This document shows, piece by piece, positions 52,033 to 61,455 of a DNA stretch of 64,000 nucleotides. Where the stretch lies: NCBI GenBank assembly GCA_964623815.1, contig CAZUVR010000018.1, forward strand, positions 1 to 64,000, in the 5' to 3' direction. Positions within the stretch are counted from its first letter, which is position 1, and each line of letters starts with the position of its first letter. Below the pieces are notes generated by a model. The model was not told the origin of the DNA, did no database searches, and saw nothing but the letters and a program-made list of their open reading frames with translations. The translations under genes were made by a program, and so were the position numbers. The stretch comes from Chroococcopsis sp964623815. Lineage in GTDB: Bacteria; Cyanobacteriota; Cyanobacteriia; Cyanobacteriales; Microcystaceae.

Positions 52033-54042
52033 TTAGGCTACTTGACCGACTACCGGACGACTATCGATATGGACTTCCGCCATCGTCACGTTAGATTTGA
52101 TCGTCAAGTCATTAAGATAACCGATCGGATCTTCAGAGTCGAATTCTTTCCCATCAAACAGACGGATGGGAGTACGACGATATTTAATATCTCCCAGGCC
52201 TAATTCACGAGCTGCGGTACTAAAAACACCCACTCTGCAGACGCGCTCTAGAATTTCCACCCAGTTGCGGGGGAAGGGTATATGTCCCCAACGGGCCATC
52301 TGGGTCATCATCCAGAGATGCTCTGTACGGCTAGGACGGTTTACCCCATCTCCATAGAATAAATGATGCGCGTATTCTCGCATAGGTTCGTCAAGACTGC
52401 AACTTTGAGAGTTAGGGTCTCCCAATTGAATGTATTCTACATTCGTGCTGAGATACTTCCTGTTGGCTAGCATCTGGCGAATTTCTTCGGCGTTGTTCTC
52501 ATCGGCGCAGTAACGGCAGGCTTCGAGGAGGGCTTTAACTAAAGCTACGTGAGTATTCGGATAGGTATTAGCCCAATCTTCTCTGACTCCCAATACTTTA
52601 CCAGGGTGCCCCTGCCAAATTTCTAAGTCGGTGGCGACGGTGTAACCGACTCCTTCCATAGCCGCCCTCAAGTTCCAAGGTTCACCTACACAATAACCGT
52701 CTATACTACCGTTTTTTAAATCAGCTACCATCTGCGCCGGAGGAATGGTTTCTAGATGCACATCCTTATCTGGGTCGATTCCCGAGGCCGCTAACCAGTA
52801 GCGGAGGAGAATACTGTGCATCGAAGAAGGATGGACTATCCCGAAGATATGGCGGGAGTCGGCAGATTCTAACAGCATTCTCTTTAAAGAAGTACCATTA
52901 ACGATGCCCTGCTCGTAGAATTTTTTAGACAGCGTTACGCCATTACCGTTACGAGTCATGGTTAAGGCGCTAACCATCGGGAGGGGTTGCTCTTGATGAC
53001 CGCCTACGGTTAACCAGGTGGGCATTCCTGAAGGCATTTGAGCCCCATCCAAGTAACCGCCGATGATACCGTCCACGATACCGCGCCAACTGGTTTCCCG
53101 AACTAAACTCACTTCATCGAGGCCGTGTTTGGCGAAGAAACCTTTCTCTTGAGCCACTACTAGGGGAGCGCTGGCGGTTAAGGGTACAAAGCCGATTTCT
53201 AAGTTGACTTTCTCTAAACCGTGACGGGCGACTGCCGTGGTTTTCTTGGCACGTAGTTTCTTGATGCGTTTTTGTTGGTTGAGGAAGTAGATGATCTCGC
53301 TGCGGAGGCTGTAGTAGCTGGGGTGGCTGACCACTTCCATCCGCTTACGGGGACGGGGAATGTCTACCTCTAGGATACCGCCGATTTTGGAAGCGGGGCC
53401 GTTGGTGAGCATAACGATACGATCGGACAATAACACCGCCTCATCCACATCGTGCGTTACCATTACCGAGGTCATGCCGTATTCTTCACAGAGTTTCATC
53501 AACTGTTCCTGTAAGTTACCTCTGGTGAGCGCGTCTAAGGCTCCGAAGGGTTCATCTAAGAGTAATACTTTAGGACGGATGGAAAGGGCGCGGGCGATCG
53601 CTACCCGTTGTTTCATACCCCCCGATAGCTCTTTGGGTCTTTTATCTACCGCGTGGCGCAGATTAACCAGATCGATATATTTTTCTACTTCTTGGGCGCG
53701 CTCTTTTTCAGATAGCCCGGTCAATACTTCGTTGACGGCGAGGGCGATATTTTCTTTTACCGTTAACCAGGGTAAGAGAGAGTAGTTCTGGAATACCACC
53801 ATGCGATCGGGCCCGGGCTTTTTAACCTGTTGCCCTTCTAAGGTAACTACACCATCGGTGGGAAGGTCTAAACCAGCGATCATATTGAGGAGGGTTGATT
53901 TACCACAACCGGAGTGACCGATTAGGGATATAAATTCGCCTTTTTTAATTTCTAAATCGATTCCTTTCAGGGCTATGTATTCACCACCATTACTTAAAGT
54001 AAATACCTTATCGATGTTTTCAACTGCTACTAATAAGCTCAT
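52033..54042 (-). CDS. cmpC: Bicarbonate ABC transporter ATPase/regulatory fusion CmpC
   Basis: The 669-residue product joins an ATPase (about 1-260: GHSGCGKSTLLNM, LSGGMKQRVAIARAL, VLLLDEPFGALD) to a CmpA-like solute-binding domain (about 280-660: VNLEIGFVPLTASAPLVVAQEKGFF). The second domain is cytoplasmic and is thought to sense substrate and regulate uptake, as in the homologous NrtC. Both domains look intact. Confidence 0.9.
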   Translation of the reverse strand: MSLLVAVENIDKVFTLSNGGEYIALKGIDLEIKKGEFISLIGHSGCGKSTLLNMIAGLDLPTDGVVTLEGQQVKKPGPDRMVVFQNYSLLPWLTVKENIALAVNEVLTGLSEKERAQEVEKYIDLVNLRHAVDKRPKELSGGMKQRVAIARALSIRPKVLLLDEPFGALDALTRGNLQEQLMKLCEEYGMTSVMVTHDVDEAVLLSDRIVMLTNGPASKIGGILEVDIPRPRKRMEVVSHPSYYSLRSEIIYFLNQQKRIKKLRAKKTTAVARHGLEKVNLEIGFVPLTASAPLVVAQEKGFFAKHGLDEVSLVRETSWRGIVDGIIGGYLDGAQMPSGMPTWLTVGGHQEQPLPMVSALTMTRNGNGVTLSKKFYEQGIVNGTSLKRMLLESADSRHIFGIVHPSSMHSILLRYWLAASGIDPDKDVHLETIPPAQMVADLKNGSIDGYCVGEPWNLRAAMEGVGYTVATDLEIWQGHPGKVLGVREDWANTYPNTHVALVKALLEACRYCADENNAEEIRQMLANRKYLSTNVEYIQLGDPNSQSCSLDEPMREYAHHLFYGDGVNRPSRTEHLWMMTQMARWGHIPFPRNWVEILERVCRVGVFSTAARELGLGDIKYRRTPIRLFDGKEFDSEDPIGYLNDLTIKSNVTMAEVHIDSRPVVGQVA

Positions 54043-54077
54043 TATCTTCTGTCCTCTATAGTTGTTTTTTTATACGG

Positions 54078-54109
54078 GAGGCAAAAGTCTTACTGGTTAC
54101 TTTTGCCTC
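54078..54109 (-). other. Hairpin between cmpB and cmpC
   Basis: GAGGCAAAAGT (54078-54088) and ACTTTTGCCTC (54099-54109) are perfect 11-bp arms with a 10-base loop in the 73-base gap. No T run follows in the direction of transcription, so it is better read as an mRNA-processing or stability element than a terminator. Confidence 0.6.
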
Positions 54110-54115
54110 GGCTGA

Positions 54116-54946
54116 TTATTCACCCGGGGCGATTAAAGTTTGAATCCAAGCTACGAGTCTATCGAGAATCAAACCCACCGCACCGATATACATGAGGGCG
54201 AGGATGATGTCGCTGATGTAGTTATTCTGGTAAGAGTCCCAGATGAAGAAACCTATACCGACGATACCTGACATAACGATTTCCGCCGCGATAATCGCTA
54301 ACCACGCTAAACCGATGGCGATTCTTAAACCTGTAAAGATGTAGGGTAAGGCGGAGGGGATTAATATTTTGAAGAAAAACTTCTGATTCGATAACTGTAA
54401 TACCTGTTTAACGTTGAGATAGTCTTGAGGAATCTGCTGTACTCCTACGGTTGTGTTAATAAGAATCGGCCAGACTGCGGTAATGAAGATTACGAATAAA
54501 GCGGCGGGGGCGTTCTGTTGTAGTGCGGCTAGTGATAAGGGCACCCAAGCGAGGGGAGGAACGGTTCTTAAGAATTGGAATAAGGGATCTAAAGCTTTAT
54601 TTAAAAAGGGATTCAAGCCGATTAAAATCCCCGTGCCTATCCCTACTAAGGCTGCCAACGAATAACCGAGCATTACTCTCTGTAAGCTAGCGAATGTTTG
54701 CCAGAATAAGCCTTTATCGGTGCCTCCGCGATCGAAAAAGGGATACAGCAGGTAGGTGCGTGTCCGTTCGTTTGTAATCAGGTCAGATGGCGGGGGTAAT
54801 TTAATCAAACCGATGACCGAAACTAATTGCCATATAGCTAAAAACCCTAATACACCTAAGATTGGCGGAATAATATCTTTTGAATGTTTCTTCCAGAATT
54901 TGGCTATATCGAAGCCACCGTTATTAACTTTTACACTTGTTGCCAT
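54116..54946 (-). CDS. cmpB: Bicarbonate ABC transporter permease CmpB
   Basis: The 276-residue permease has about six spans and the EAA-type cytoplasmic loop (QQIPQDYLNVKQVLQLSNQKFFFKILIPSALPYIFTGLRIAIG). It forms the membrane channel of BCT1. The start is ATG 54946. Homologous NrtB is the alternative name; the operon context decides. Confidence 0.88.
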   Translation of the reverse strand: MATSVKVNNGGFDIAKFWKKHSKDIIPPILGVLGFLAIWQLVSVIGLIKLPPPSDLITNERTRTYLLYPFFDRGGTDKGLFWQTFASLQRVMLGYSLAALVGIGTGILIGLNPFLNKALDPLFQFLRTVPPLAWVPLSLAALQQNAPAALFVIFITAVWPILINTTVGVQQIPQDYLNVKQVLQLSNQKFFFKILIPSALPYIFTGLRIAIGLAWLAIIAAEIVMSGIVGIGFFIWDSYQNNYISDIILALMYIGAVGLILDRLVAWIQTLIAPGE

Positions 54947-55035
54947 TTTGCCGTTTTCCTTCTTTAACAGATTTTAGTGAATGATTATTTCACTTTCGAT
55001 TGATTATTGTCAATAGAATAACCGAAGTTGTGGGA

Positions 55036-55069
55036 AAAGTCTAGAAGAAAATCTAATTTTCTAGACTTT
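55036..55069 (-). other. Hairpin between cmpA and cmpB
   Basis: AAAGTCTAGAA (55036-55046) and TTCTAGACTTT (55059-55069) are perfect 11-bp arms with a 12-base loop. It starts 8 bases after the cmpA stop. Such a structure could protect cmpA mRNA so that binding protein is made in excess. Confidence 0.6.
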
Positions 55070-55077
55070 GATACCGC

Positions 55078-56439
55078 TTATATTTTCTTGATAGCGAGAC
55101 TATCTAAGTAAGCCTGGGGATTCTCGGGATCGAATACTTTTCCGTCGAAGAAGGTTTCTTTCCCTCTAGAGGTACTCGCGGGAATATCGGCAGCGGTTAC
55201 TCCCAATTCTTTCGCCGCCTCTTTCCAAATATCTTCGCGGTTAACCTTATCGATCGTGGTTTTAGCGTTGGCTAAAGTTTCCTTGGGTAAGAAGCCCCAG
55301 CGCACGCTCTCGGTTAAAAACCATAGATCGTGGCTCTTATATGGATAGGATACGCTCCCAGCACTGTCTTTCCAATACTTGACGGTTTTATTAGCATCTT
55401 TGATTTCTGGTTTGTTATCCCCCATCTTGTAGTCACCTTTGAAGGGGCCCGCGAGGATCTCCGGCTTCAGGTTGAAGTAGGCGGGTTTAGCGAGGATTTT
55501 CGCCATTTCTTCGCGGTTTTCCGGCTTATCTGCCCACTGTTGAGCTTCCATGATCGCCTTTAACAGAGCTTTGGTAGCTTTGGGGTTTTTATCTACCCAA
55601 TCGGCGCGAATCGCTAGGTATTCTTCGGGGTGGTTCGGCCAGATGTCGGCGGTTAAAGCCGCTAGGAAACCGATGTCATCGGCGACGATACGGTAAGGCC
55701 AGGGATCTCCAGTACTGAAACCGTCCATCGAGCCGGTTTTCATGTTGGCCACGGTTTGCGCCGCCGGTACGGTTAGGAGGTTGACATCCTTATCTGGATC
55801 AATACCAGATGCCGCTAACCAGTAGCGAACCCATAAATCCTGGTTGGCTTTGGGAAATGTATAAGCGATCTTGAAAGGTGTGCCTGTTTGTTTTAAACCT
55901 GTGATGTAATCTTTGGCTCCTTTGAGATCTAAACCGATGTTTTTGCCTTCGTGTTTACTGGCGATCGCTATCCCGTTCCCTTGGGTGTTCAACTGTGCCA
56001 ACACGTACATCGGTATCTTATTATTGTTCTTAGTGATTAAACCTTCACTGATCAGGTAGGGCATGGGCATCTGCCACTGTCCACCGTCGATACCTCCACC
56101 AGCAGAACCGATTTCTACGTTATCTCTCGCCGCACCCCAGTTAGCCTGTTTCGATACTTCTACATCGGTCATCCCGTGTTTGGCGAAAAATCCTTTTTCT
56201 TTGGCGATGATTAAAGGAGCGGATTCTACAATGGGGATAAAGCCGAGTTTAATCGAGGTAGTTTCCACCGAACCCGCCGCCGCCGTTGGTGTTTGGGTAG
56301 TAGCAGGCTCGCTTCCTGTAGAGGTGGCAGTTCCTCCGCCCGGCTCCGGAGGATTACCGACGCAGCCTTTTAAGACTACTGCTCCCGCAGCTGATAATGT
56401 AGCCGTCGTTAAAAATTTTCTTCTCGAAAAATTAGACAT
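55078..56439 (-). CDS. cmpA: Bicarbonate-binding lipoprotein CmpA
   Basis: The 453-residue product has a Tat-like SRRKFL start and a lipobox ending at Cys26 (VVLKGC), so it is a membrane-tethered periplasmic binding protein. The body resembles CmpA rather than NrtA: KGCVGNPPEP, ANWGAARDNVEIGS, IDGGQWQMPMPYLISEG, DGFSTGDPWPYRIV and HPEEYLAIRADWVDKNPKATKALL. It binds bicarbonate (with Ca2+) for the BCT1 system of the CO2-concentrating mechanism. It is first in cmpABCD. Confidence 0.88.
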   Translation of the reverse strand: MSNFSRRKFLTTATLSAAGAVVLKGCVGNPPEPGGGTATSTGSEPATTQTPTAAAGSVETTSIKLGFIPIVESAPLIIAKEKGFFAKHGMTDVEVSKQANWGAARDNVEIGSAGGGIDGGQWQMPMPYLISEGLITKNNNKIPMYVLAQLNTQGNGIAIASKHEGKNIGLDLKGAKDYITGLKQTGTPFKIAYTFPKANQDLWVRYWLAASGIDPDKDVNLLTVPAAQTVANMKTGSMDGFSTGDPWPYRIVADDIGFLAALTADIWPNHPEEYLAIRADWVDKNPKATKALLKAIMEAQQWADKPENREEMAKILAKPAYFNLKPEILAGPFKGDYKMGDNKPEIKDANKTVKYWKDSAGSVSYPYKSHDLWFLTESVRWGFLPKETLANAKTTIDKVNREDIWKEAAKELGVTAADIPASTSRGKETFFDGKVFDPENPQAYLDSLAIKKI

Positions 56440-56589
56440 AAAAACTCCTCGTCGCCTTGAGCGCTGACGTTTGATTGAAATTGGCTTGAATTAACACTAA
56501 AAATCCTTCGCCTCTGGCTTCAGACGGTTAACCCCTTCTTTAAACCTAGTGGTATAGAAATTTAGCTATGGAATGATTATGGTCGATTG

Positions 56590-56782
56590 AACTTAATAAA
56601 TAAGTTTAGCCGAATTTGGAAAAAATAATTAATTTATCGATCAGATTTACAAATAAAAAATTTAATTCGATTGATAAGAATTAATTAAGAGTATTGATTT
56701 CTCTAGGGTGTGACCCTTTCGAGCTATCACTGCCATTGATTTATGTCAATGACAAAGATTGACTGAGTATTAATACTCGGTC
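56590..56782. promoter_or_regulatory. Cluster of inverted repeats upstream of cmpA
   Basis: Four symmetric sites lie in the 635-base cmpA/DUF3370 spacer: AACTTA-N5-TAAGTT (56590-56606), AGGGT-GTG-ACCCT (56705-56717), GTCAAT-N7-ATTGAC (56745-56763) and the 22-bp near-palindrome GACTGAGTATT/AATACTCGGTC (56761-56782, one mismatch). LysR-type CmpR and CcmR control cmp genes in other cyanobacteria. I do not find an exact TTA-N7/8-TAA CmpR site. Which repeat is the operator is unknown. Confidence 0.5.
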
Positions 56783-56887
56783 GTCTAAACAACATAAGTA
56801 CTCTAATGCTATAGACAAAAGTCAATGCTTAGGACGAAGATAGCAAATATTGGCGGCGAAAAACCAGCTATAGCGATCAGAAATGAG

Positions 56888-56965
56888 TTAAGAGAAGAGA
56901 GGAGTGAGAAAAGCTTTTACACCCAAGAGCAAATTACCCTCACTCCTCACTTCTCATTCCTCACT
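56888..56965. repeat. Heptanucleotide repeat hairpin in the cmpA/DUF3370 spacer
   Basis: GTTAAGAGAAGAGAGGAGTGAG is complementary in parts to CACTCCTCACTTCTCATTCC after a 36-base gap. Same repeat class as 1-45, here with GAGTGAG units. Confidence 0.65.
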
Positions 56966-57005
56966 GCTATATAAGTATTTTTTATGATTAAACTGGCGAA
57001 TTCCT

Positions 57006-57033
57006 TTTACATTTGTTTAAAAAACTATATAAT
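57006..57033 (+). promoter_or_regulatory. Promoter of the DUF3370 gene
   Basis: TTTACA (57006-57011), a 16-base spacer and a consensus TATAAT (57028-57033) lie 41 bases before the ATG at 57075. Confidence 0.65.
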
Positions 57034-57074
57034 TGTCACTCAGGTCTTGAGTAGACACAACTAATTAGAGCATT

Positions 57075-58457
57075 ATGCTTTCTGTTCTATCTTCGATTTT
57101 ATTAGCACAAACTACATCAATATTGCCGACCACTGAAAAACAGTTCGTAACTCAGTATCAAGAGATTCGCACTCTGCCTGGGCAATTAAATGATGTAATG
57201 GTATTCAATAGCAATAGTCCCGAAGTAGTTCAATCGGAAGGTATCCTACTATCGACTTTTCCTGGGCTGGGTAAGAAATTCCCTGTAGCCCATCTCAATC
57301 AAGCTTTACAGGGAAGGTTCGACGTGTTTACCCATCATATCGCCCGTCCTTCCCAGCCCGAGAAAACTCTTTATCAAGGTCTACTGCTCCACAATCCCAC
57401 CTCGAAAACGATCGTCGTCAAGATCCTGCAAGGGGTAACTTACCTGACATCTCCCGACGCTCCTTTCGTTGAATTACCCCCCCATCTAGAAGATCCGGTG
57501 GGCAGAATTTATTCGGGGCCTGGATCAAGACTGATGAGCGACATCCTGCGCCGACGACATAATTCTCAATTTCCGACTCAGATAGTCATTCCCCCTAGAG
57601 AGAGTCGGATGTTATTTAACCTGCCCATCCCCAGAAGTAACGCCCGCTCCACTTTTATGCGCCTGTACAGTAGTGGGCCAATTTATATGGCCAATATGTC
57701 CTTGTATGAAGTAGCAGAAAAAACCGAGGTAGACGGCACAACAATCGAAACCAATCGCGCCCCAGCAATAGAGGAATGGCGAGCCCTATTAATTAACGGC
57801 AGACTCGCCGCCCCCCGAGATTTGGCCCCTACACCCCCAGAGCGATTGACTCAAGATGGTAAGAAAATTTACGGTAGGGTAGCTGGTGTTTCCGTGGGAT
57901 CAGAATGGGTGTCCCGTATCGTTGACCCCTTAGGCGGCTCAAGTTTAACCATACCCAAACCTGGGGCTGGTTTTGCTTACCCCCTCAGTACCGTAACCGC
58001 AGCCACTTTCGGAACTCAGCAGATTCAGAGCGCTCCTATGTTAGTGCGTTATCCAGACACTGCTTTACGCGCTCACGGTAATTATGCAGTTCATTATCAC
58101 TTGAATATACCTCTATATAACAATACCGATCGCACCCAGATAGTGACTCTGGCGATTCAAACCCCCTTAAAGGAAGAGGATTTCCGCGATCGCTTATTCT
58201 TCATCGAACCAGTACAGGGGCCGGTATTCTTCCGGGGGGCGGTGCGAGTCACCTATCGCAATATTTTCGGGCGTACTCAAGAGCGTTATTTTCACCTGGT
58301 TCAACGTCAGGGTCAACAGGGTAATCCTTTAGTCAATGTGGAGGTACCTCCCGGAGAAGTCAAAGAAGTTAATCTAGATTTTCTTTACCCTCCCGATGCT
58401 ACGCCGCCCCAAGTTCTCAGTATTAAAACTGTGGAACCTGATCAAGCGGCTAGATAG
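57075..58457 (+). CDS. DUF3370 protein, probably exported
   Basis: The 460-residue product matches the cyanobacterial DUF3370 family over its length: QYQEIRTLPGQLNDVMVFNS near the N-terminus, GLLLHNPTSKTIVVKILQG, then a beta-rich body with HYHLNIPLYNNTDRTQ and VNVEVPPGEVKEVNLDFLYPP. A short hydrophobic start (LSVLSSILLAQ) suggests export. Function is unknown. It is divergent from cmpA and has a near-consensus promoter. Confidence 0.85.
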   Translation: MLSVLSSILLAQTTSILPTTEKQFVTQYQEIRTLPGQLNDVMVFNSNSPEVVQSEGILLSTFPGLGKKFPVAHLNQALQGRFDVFTHHIARPSQPEKTLYQGLLLHNPTSKTIVVKILQGVTYLTSPDAPFVELPPHLEDPVGRIYSGPGSRLMSDILRRRHNSQFPTQIVIPPRESRMLFNLPIPRSNARSTFMRLYSSGPIYMANMSLYEVAEKTEVDGTTIETNRAPAIEEWRALLINGRLAAPRDLAPTPPERLTQDGKKIYGRVAGVSVGSEWVSRIVDPLGGSSLTIPKPGAGFAYPLSTVTAATFGTQQIQSAPMLVRYPDTALRAHGNYAVHYHLNIPLYNNTDRTQIVTLAIQTPLKEEDFRDRLFFIEPVQGPVFFRGAVRVTYRNIFGRTQERYFHLVQRQGQQGNPLVNVEVPPGEVKEVNLDFLYPPDATPPQVLSIKTVEPDQAAR

Positions 58458-58460
58458 AGC

Positions 58461-59177
58461 TTAGGGTTTGACGACTATTTCCCCGTGACAGTGAATTATT
58501 TCTTCCTCAAGCACTAGCTCTTTAATATTTACTTCTTCTCCTAAATCTACTGGAAAAGACTTGAGACTGATCCGCGCCCAATGATTTAATCCGGTGATTT
58601 TTTCGGGATAGATAATCAATTGATTGGCTGAAAGTAATTGCAATCGAGCCTGTATTTGTAGCGGAAAAGAATAATTATGACTATTAATTAAATCTCCCAG
58701 TAAAACAAATCTTTCTTGTTTTAATTGCACTTTTACCCAATTAACCCTGTGATTTTCTAACTCCTGCCGAACATCAACCAGTCCGTTGAATTCTAAAAGC
58801 ATGATTAATAGATCGGTAAAAGCATTGGCAAGGATAAAAGAATTGACGGAATTATTCAAATCCTTTTCTGTGATTTTAACCTCTCCCGCTAGGCGAATTG
58901 GTTCGAGAATCTGTAAGGGTTTACCCCGGAGAACCTGACCTATATTGAGACGGATATTTTCTGCTTGCACTTCGGTTAAACCGAGATGTAAGCCTTCATA
59001 GATAGCGCTTTCACAACCGAGATGAACGGAAGGGATATAGCCGCGCAGGATCTGGCGATCGTGTCCTTGAATTTTTAATTGTAACCCCTCCGTATGTTGC
59101 ACTTGAGACTTTAACCACAACCTCACGGCAGGAGATAAAACTTTGCTAATAAGATCACTTTGTGTATTAATCCACAT
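58461..59177 (-). CDS. LmeA-like phospholipid-binding family protein (DUF2993)
   Basis: The 238-residue product is of the DUF2993/LmeA type, with a core of beta strands around LKIQGHDRQILRGYIPSVHLGCESAIYEGLHLGLTEVQAENIRLNIG (about residues 34-80). LmeA binds phospholipids in mycobacteria; here the role is inferred only from family. There is no signal peptide, so it is probably cytoplasmic or peripheral. It is convergent with DUF3370 (3 bases apart). Confidence 0.8.
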   Translation of the reverse strand: MWINTQSDLISKVLSPAVRLWLKSQVQHTEGLQLKIQGHDRQILRGYIPSVHLGCESAIYEGLHLGLTEVQAENIRLNIGQVLRGKPLQILEPIRLAGEVKITEKDLNNSVNSFILANAFTDLLIMLLEFNGLVDVRQELENHRVNWVKVQLKQERFVLLGDLINSHNYSFPLQIQARLQLLSANQLIIYPEKITGLNHWARISLKSFPVDLGEEVNIKELVLEEEIIHCHGEIVVKP

Positions 59178-59250
59178 TTTTTACAATCACTCACATCACA
59201 CCTGGATTAATTGTAATGTATAAATAACAGGCGTTTAAGGATCAAAGAAC

Positions 59251-60540
59251 GTGGCTTTTAATATTGGTTTACTAGGCTTGGGAGTTGTCGGCACTGGTAC
59301 GGCAAAAATCATACTCGACCCAGAGGGCAGAAACCCGGTTATCGAGGATATTAATTTAAGTCGTGTGGGGGTTCGTTCCTTAGATAAAAGTCGTGAGGTG
59401 GAGATTGACCCGCAAATTTTAACTACTGATTTAGGGGCGATCGTCACCGACCCCGATATAGATATAGTAGTAGAGTTACTAGGGGGTTTAGAGCCTGCTA
59501 GAAGCCTGATATTGAAAGCTATTCAACACGGTAAACACGTAGTCACAGCCAATAAAGCTGTCATTGCCCGCTACGGGGATGAAATCTATACAGCGGCCAA
59601 CGATGCGGGGGTTTACGTACTTTTAGAAGCGGCCGTCGGCGGCGGCATACCCATAATCAAACCCTTAAAACAGTCCCTCGGTGCCAATCGCATCAGCAAT
59701 ATTATCGGCATCGTCAACGGCACCACCAATTATATCCTCAGCGAGATGACGAGCAACTCTGCCGACTTCGCCGCTGTATTAGCCGAAGCTCAAAAATTAG
59801 GCTATGCTGAAGCCGATCCCACCGCCGATGTAGATGGTTTAGACGCTGCCGATAAGATAGCGATTCTCGCCTCTCTAGGTTTCGGGGGGAGGGTGAAACG
59901 AGAAGACGTTTACTGTGAGGGAATTCGCGGAGTCAGCGCCGTAGATATAAAATACGCTGATAGATTGGGCTTTGTGATCAAGTTATTGGCGATCGCTAAA
60001 GAGGCTCGTAAGGATAGTCTACAGTTGCGGGTACATCCTACCCTGGTGCCGAAAAGTCATCCCCTCGCCAGTATCAATGGAGTTTTCAACGCCATCCTCG
60101 TAGAAGGAGAACCATTAGGACAGGTGATGTTTTACGGCCCGGGTGCCGGCAGTGGCCCCACCGCCAGCGCGGTAGTTTCCGATATTATGAATATAGTGGG
60201 CATCCTCAAAAGTAGCGGGAAAACACCCACCCTCGATCCCCTGTTAAGCTGTACCCATCAGCACTACTGCACGATCGACCCCATAGAAGATATAGTTACC
60301 CGTTTTTACGCCCGTTTCTTATGTCACGATGTCCCCGGGGTAATCGGTCATTTAGGGACGAGTTTCGGAAAACATCACGTTAGCTTGGAGTCGGTGGTAC
60401 AAATTGGCTTTCAGGGGAAACTAGCGGAAATCGTCGTCGTCACTCATGATGTGAAAGAAGGTTATTTCCGACAAGCTTTAGAAGACATTAAAGCTCAAGA
60501 TTCTATTCACAGCATCCCCACTGTTTTAAGGGTTTTATAG
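59251..60540 (+). CDS. hom: Homoserine dehydrogenase
   Basis: It reduces aspartate semialdehyde to homoserine for threonine and methionine synthesis. The 429-residue product starts at GTG 59251 (VAFNIGLLGLGVVGTG). It has the NAD(P) motif GLGVVGTG, the catalytic region YAEADPTADVDGLDAADKIAIL, and a C-terminal ACT domain (about 350-425, HDVPGVIGHLGTSFGKHHVS) for feedback control. The M23 peptidase gene begins at its stop codon. Confidence 0.96.
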   Translation: MAFNIGLLGLGVVGTGTAKIILDPEGRNPVIEDINLSRVGVRSLDKSREVEIDPQILTTDLGAIVTDPDIDIVVELLGGLEPARSLILKAIQHGKHVVTANKAVIARYGDEIYTAANDAGVYVLLEAAVGGGIPIIKPLKQSLGANRISNIIGIVNGTTNYILSEMTSNSADFAAVLAEAQKLGYAEADPTADVDGLDAADKIAILASLGFGGRVKREDVYCEGIRGVSAVDIKYADRLGFVIKLLAIAKEARKDSLQLRVHPTLVPKSHPLASINGVFNAILVEGEPLGQVMFYGPGAGSGPTASAVVSDIMNIVGILKSSGKTPTLDPLLSCTHQHYCTIDPIEDIVTRFYARFLCHDVPGVIGHLGTSFGKHHVSLESVVQIGFQGKLAEIVVVTHDVKEGYFRQALEDIKAQDSIHSIPTVLRVL

Positions 60541-61394
60541 TGTTCCGGATCGTTTTCAGCACAATTCTTCTCATCTGTACGGGGGGTTTAGCTGCCGCCG
60601 TAACTCCCGCTACCCCTAATAATGATATGTCGGCCTGTCCGGTTCCTGTCCTATCTAAGGTCAAGCGCCATCGGATAATCGAGGGGGAAACCATAGGATC
60701 GATCGCCAATCAGTACGGTTTATTACCAGAAACCATACTTAGATTTAATGCTAATTTAAAAGGCGATCGGTTGCCGGTAGGCAAAGAGATTTTGATTCCG
60801 CCGATTAATGGAGTGAGGATAGAAGCCCCAGCCGGAGCAACTTGGAACGATTTAGAAGGGGCTTACGGGGTAAGGGCGGACATTCTCTTTGAATTGAACG
60901 GCTGTCAGAAACGTCCGAAAGTGGTGTTCGTACCCGGCACCGCTTGGGCCGCTAAAACTCCCCAAAGAGATTACACCGGTTTAACGAGCTATCCTCTACG
61001 CGAGCCGATAGAGATAGGCTTAAAATACGGCTGGCACAATTCGGCGACTCAGCAACAGAGACTGTTTCACAGCGGTATAGATTTACTAGCTCCCCCTGGC
61101 ACTGAAGTATTAGCCGCCGAGGATGGCTTGGTGATTTATGTAGATAGAGAAGGGGCTTACGGTAATTACATCATCATCAATCACCGGGGTAATATACAGA
61201 CTCGCTACGCTCATCTAGCTTCTGTAAAGGTCAAGGTTAATCAACGGGTAAAGGCGGGAGAGGTAATCGGCACCACTGGGCAAACCGGACAGCCAGATAT
61301 ATCTCCCCCTCACCTTCATTTCGAGGTGAGGTTTAAAACTTCTCAGGGATGGGTGGCTCAAGATCCGGCTATTCATCTTAAATTTAGTAAGTAG
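60540..61394 (+). CDS. LysM and M23-family peptidase
   Basis: The 284-residue product starts at GTG 60540, overlapping the last base of the hom stop. It has a signal peptide (FRIVFSTILLICTGGLAAA), a LysM domain (HRIIEGETIGSIANQYGLLP, about residues 42-86), a second LysM-like part (about 92-140), and the M23 lytic domain with HSGIDLLAPPG and PPHLHFEVRF zinc residues. It is likely a periplasmic peptidoglycan endopeptidase, or a regulator of one. Confidence 0.92.
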   Translation: MFRIVFSTILLICTGGLAAAVTPATPNNDMSACPVPVLSKVKRHRIIEGETIGSIANQYGLLPETILRFNANLKGDRLPVGKEILIPPINGVRIEAPAGATWNDLEGAYGVRADILFELNGCQKRPKVVFVPGTAWAAKTPQRDYTGLTSYPLREPIEIGLKYGWHNSATQQQRLFHSGIDLLAPPGTEVLAAEDGLVIYVDREGAYGNYIIINHRGNIQTRYAHLASVKVKVNQRVKAGEVIGTTGQTGQPDISPPHLHFEVRFKTSQGWVAQDPAIHLKFSK

Positions 61395-61455
61395 TTAAAT
61401 AATTATTTACCACAGAGGCAGAGAGAATTAGTGACGATTAAGCCCATTTCTTAAT

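Noticed and set aside
51111..56439. NrtABCD nitrate transporter
   Set aside because: The operon order fits, but the binding protein has CmpA-type segments (GQWQMPMP, STGDPWPYRIV, HPEEYLAIRADWVDKNP) and no NtcA GTA-N8-TAC site was found upstream. A bicarbonate role is more likely.
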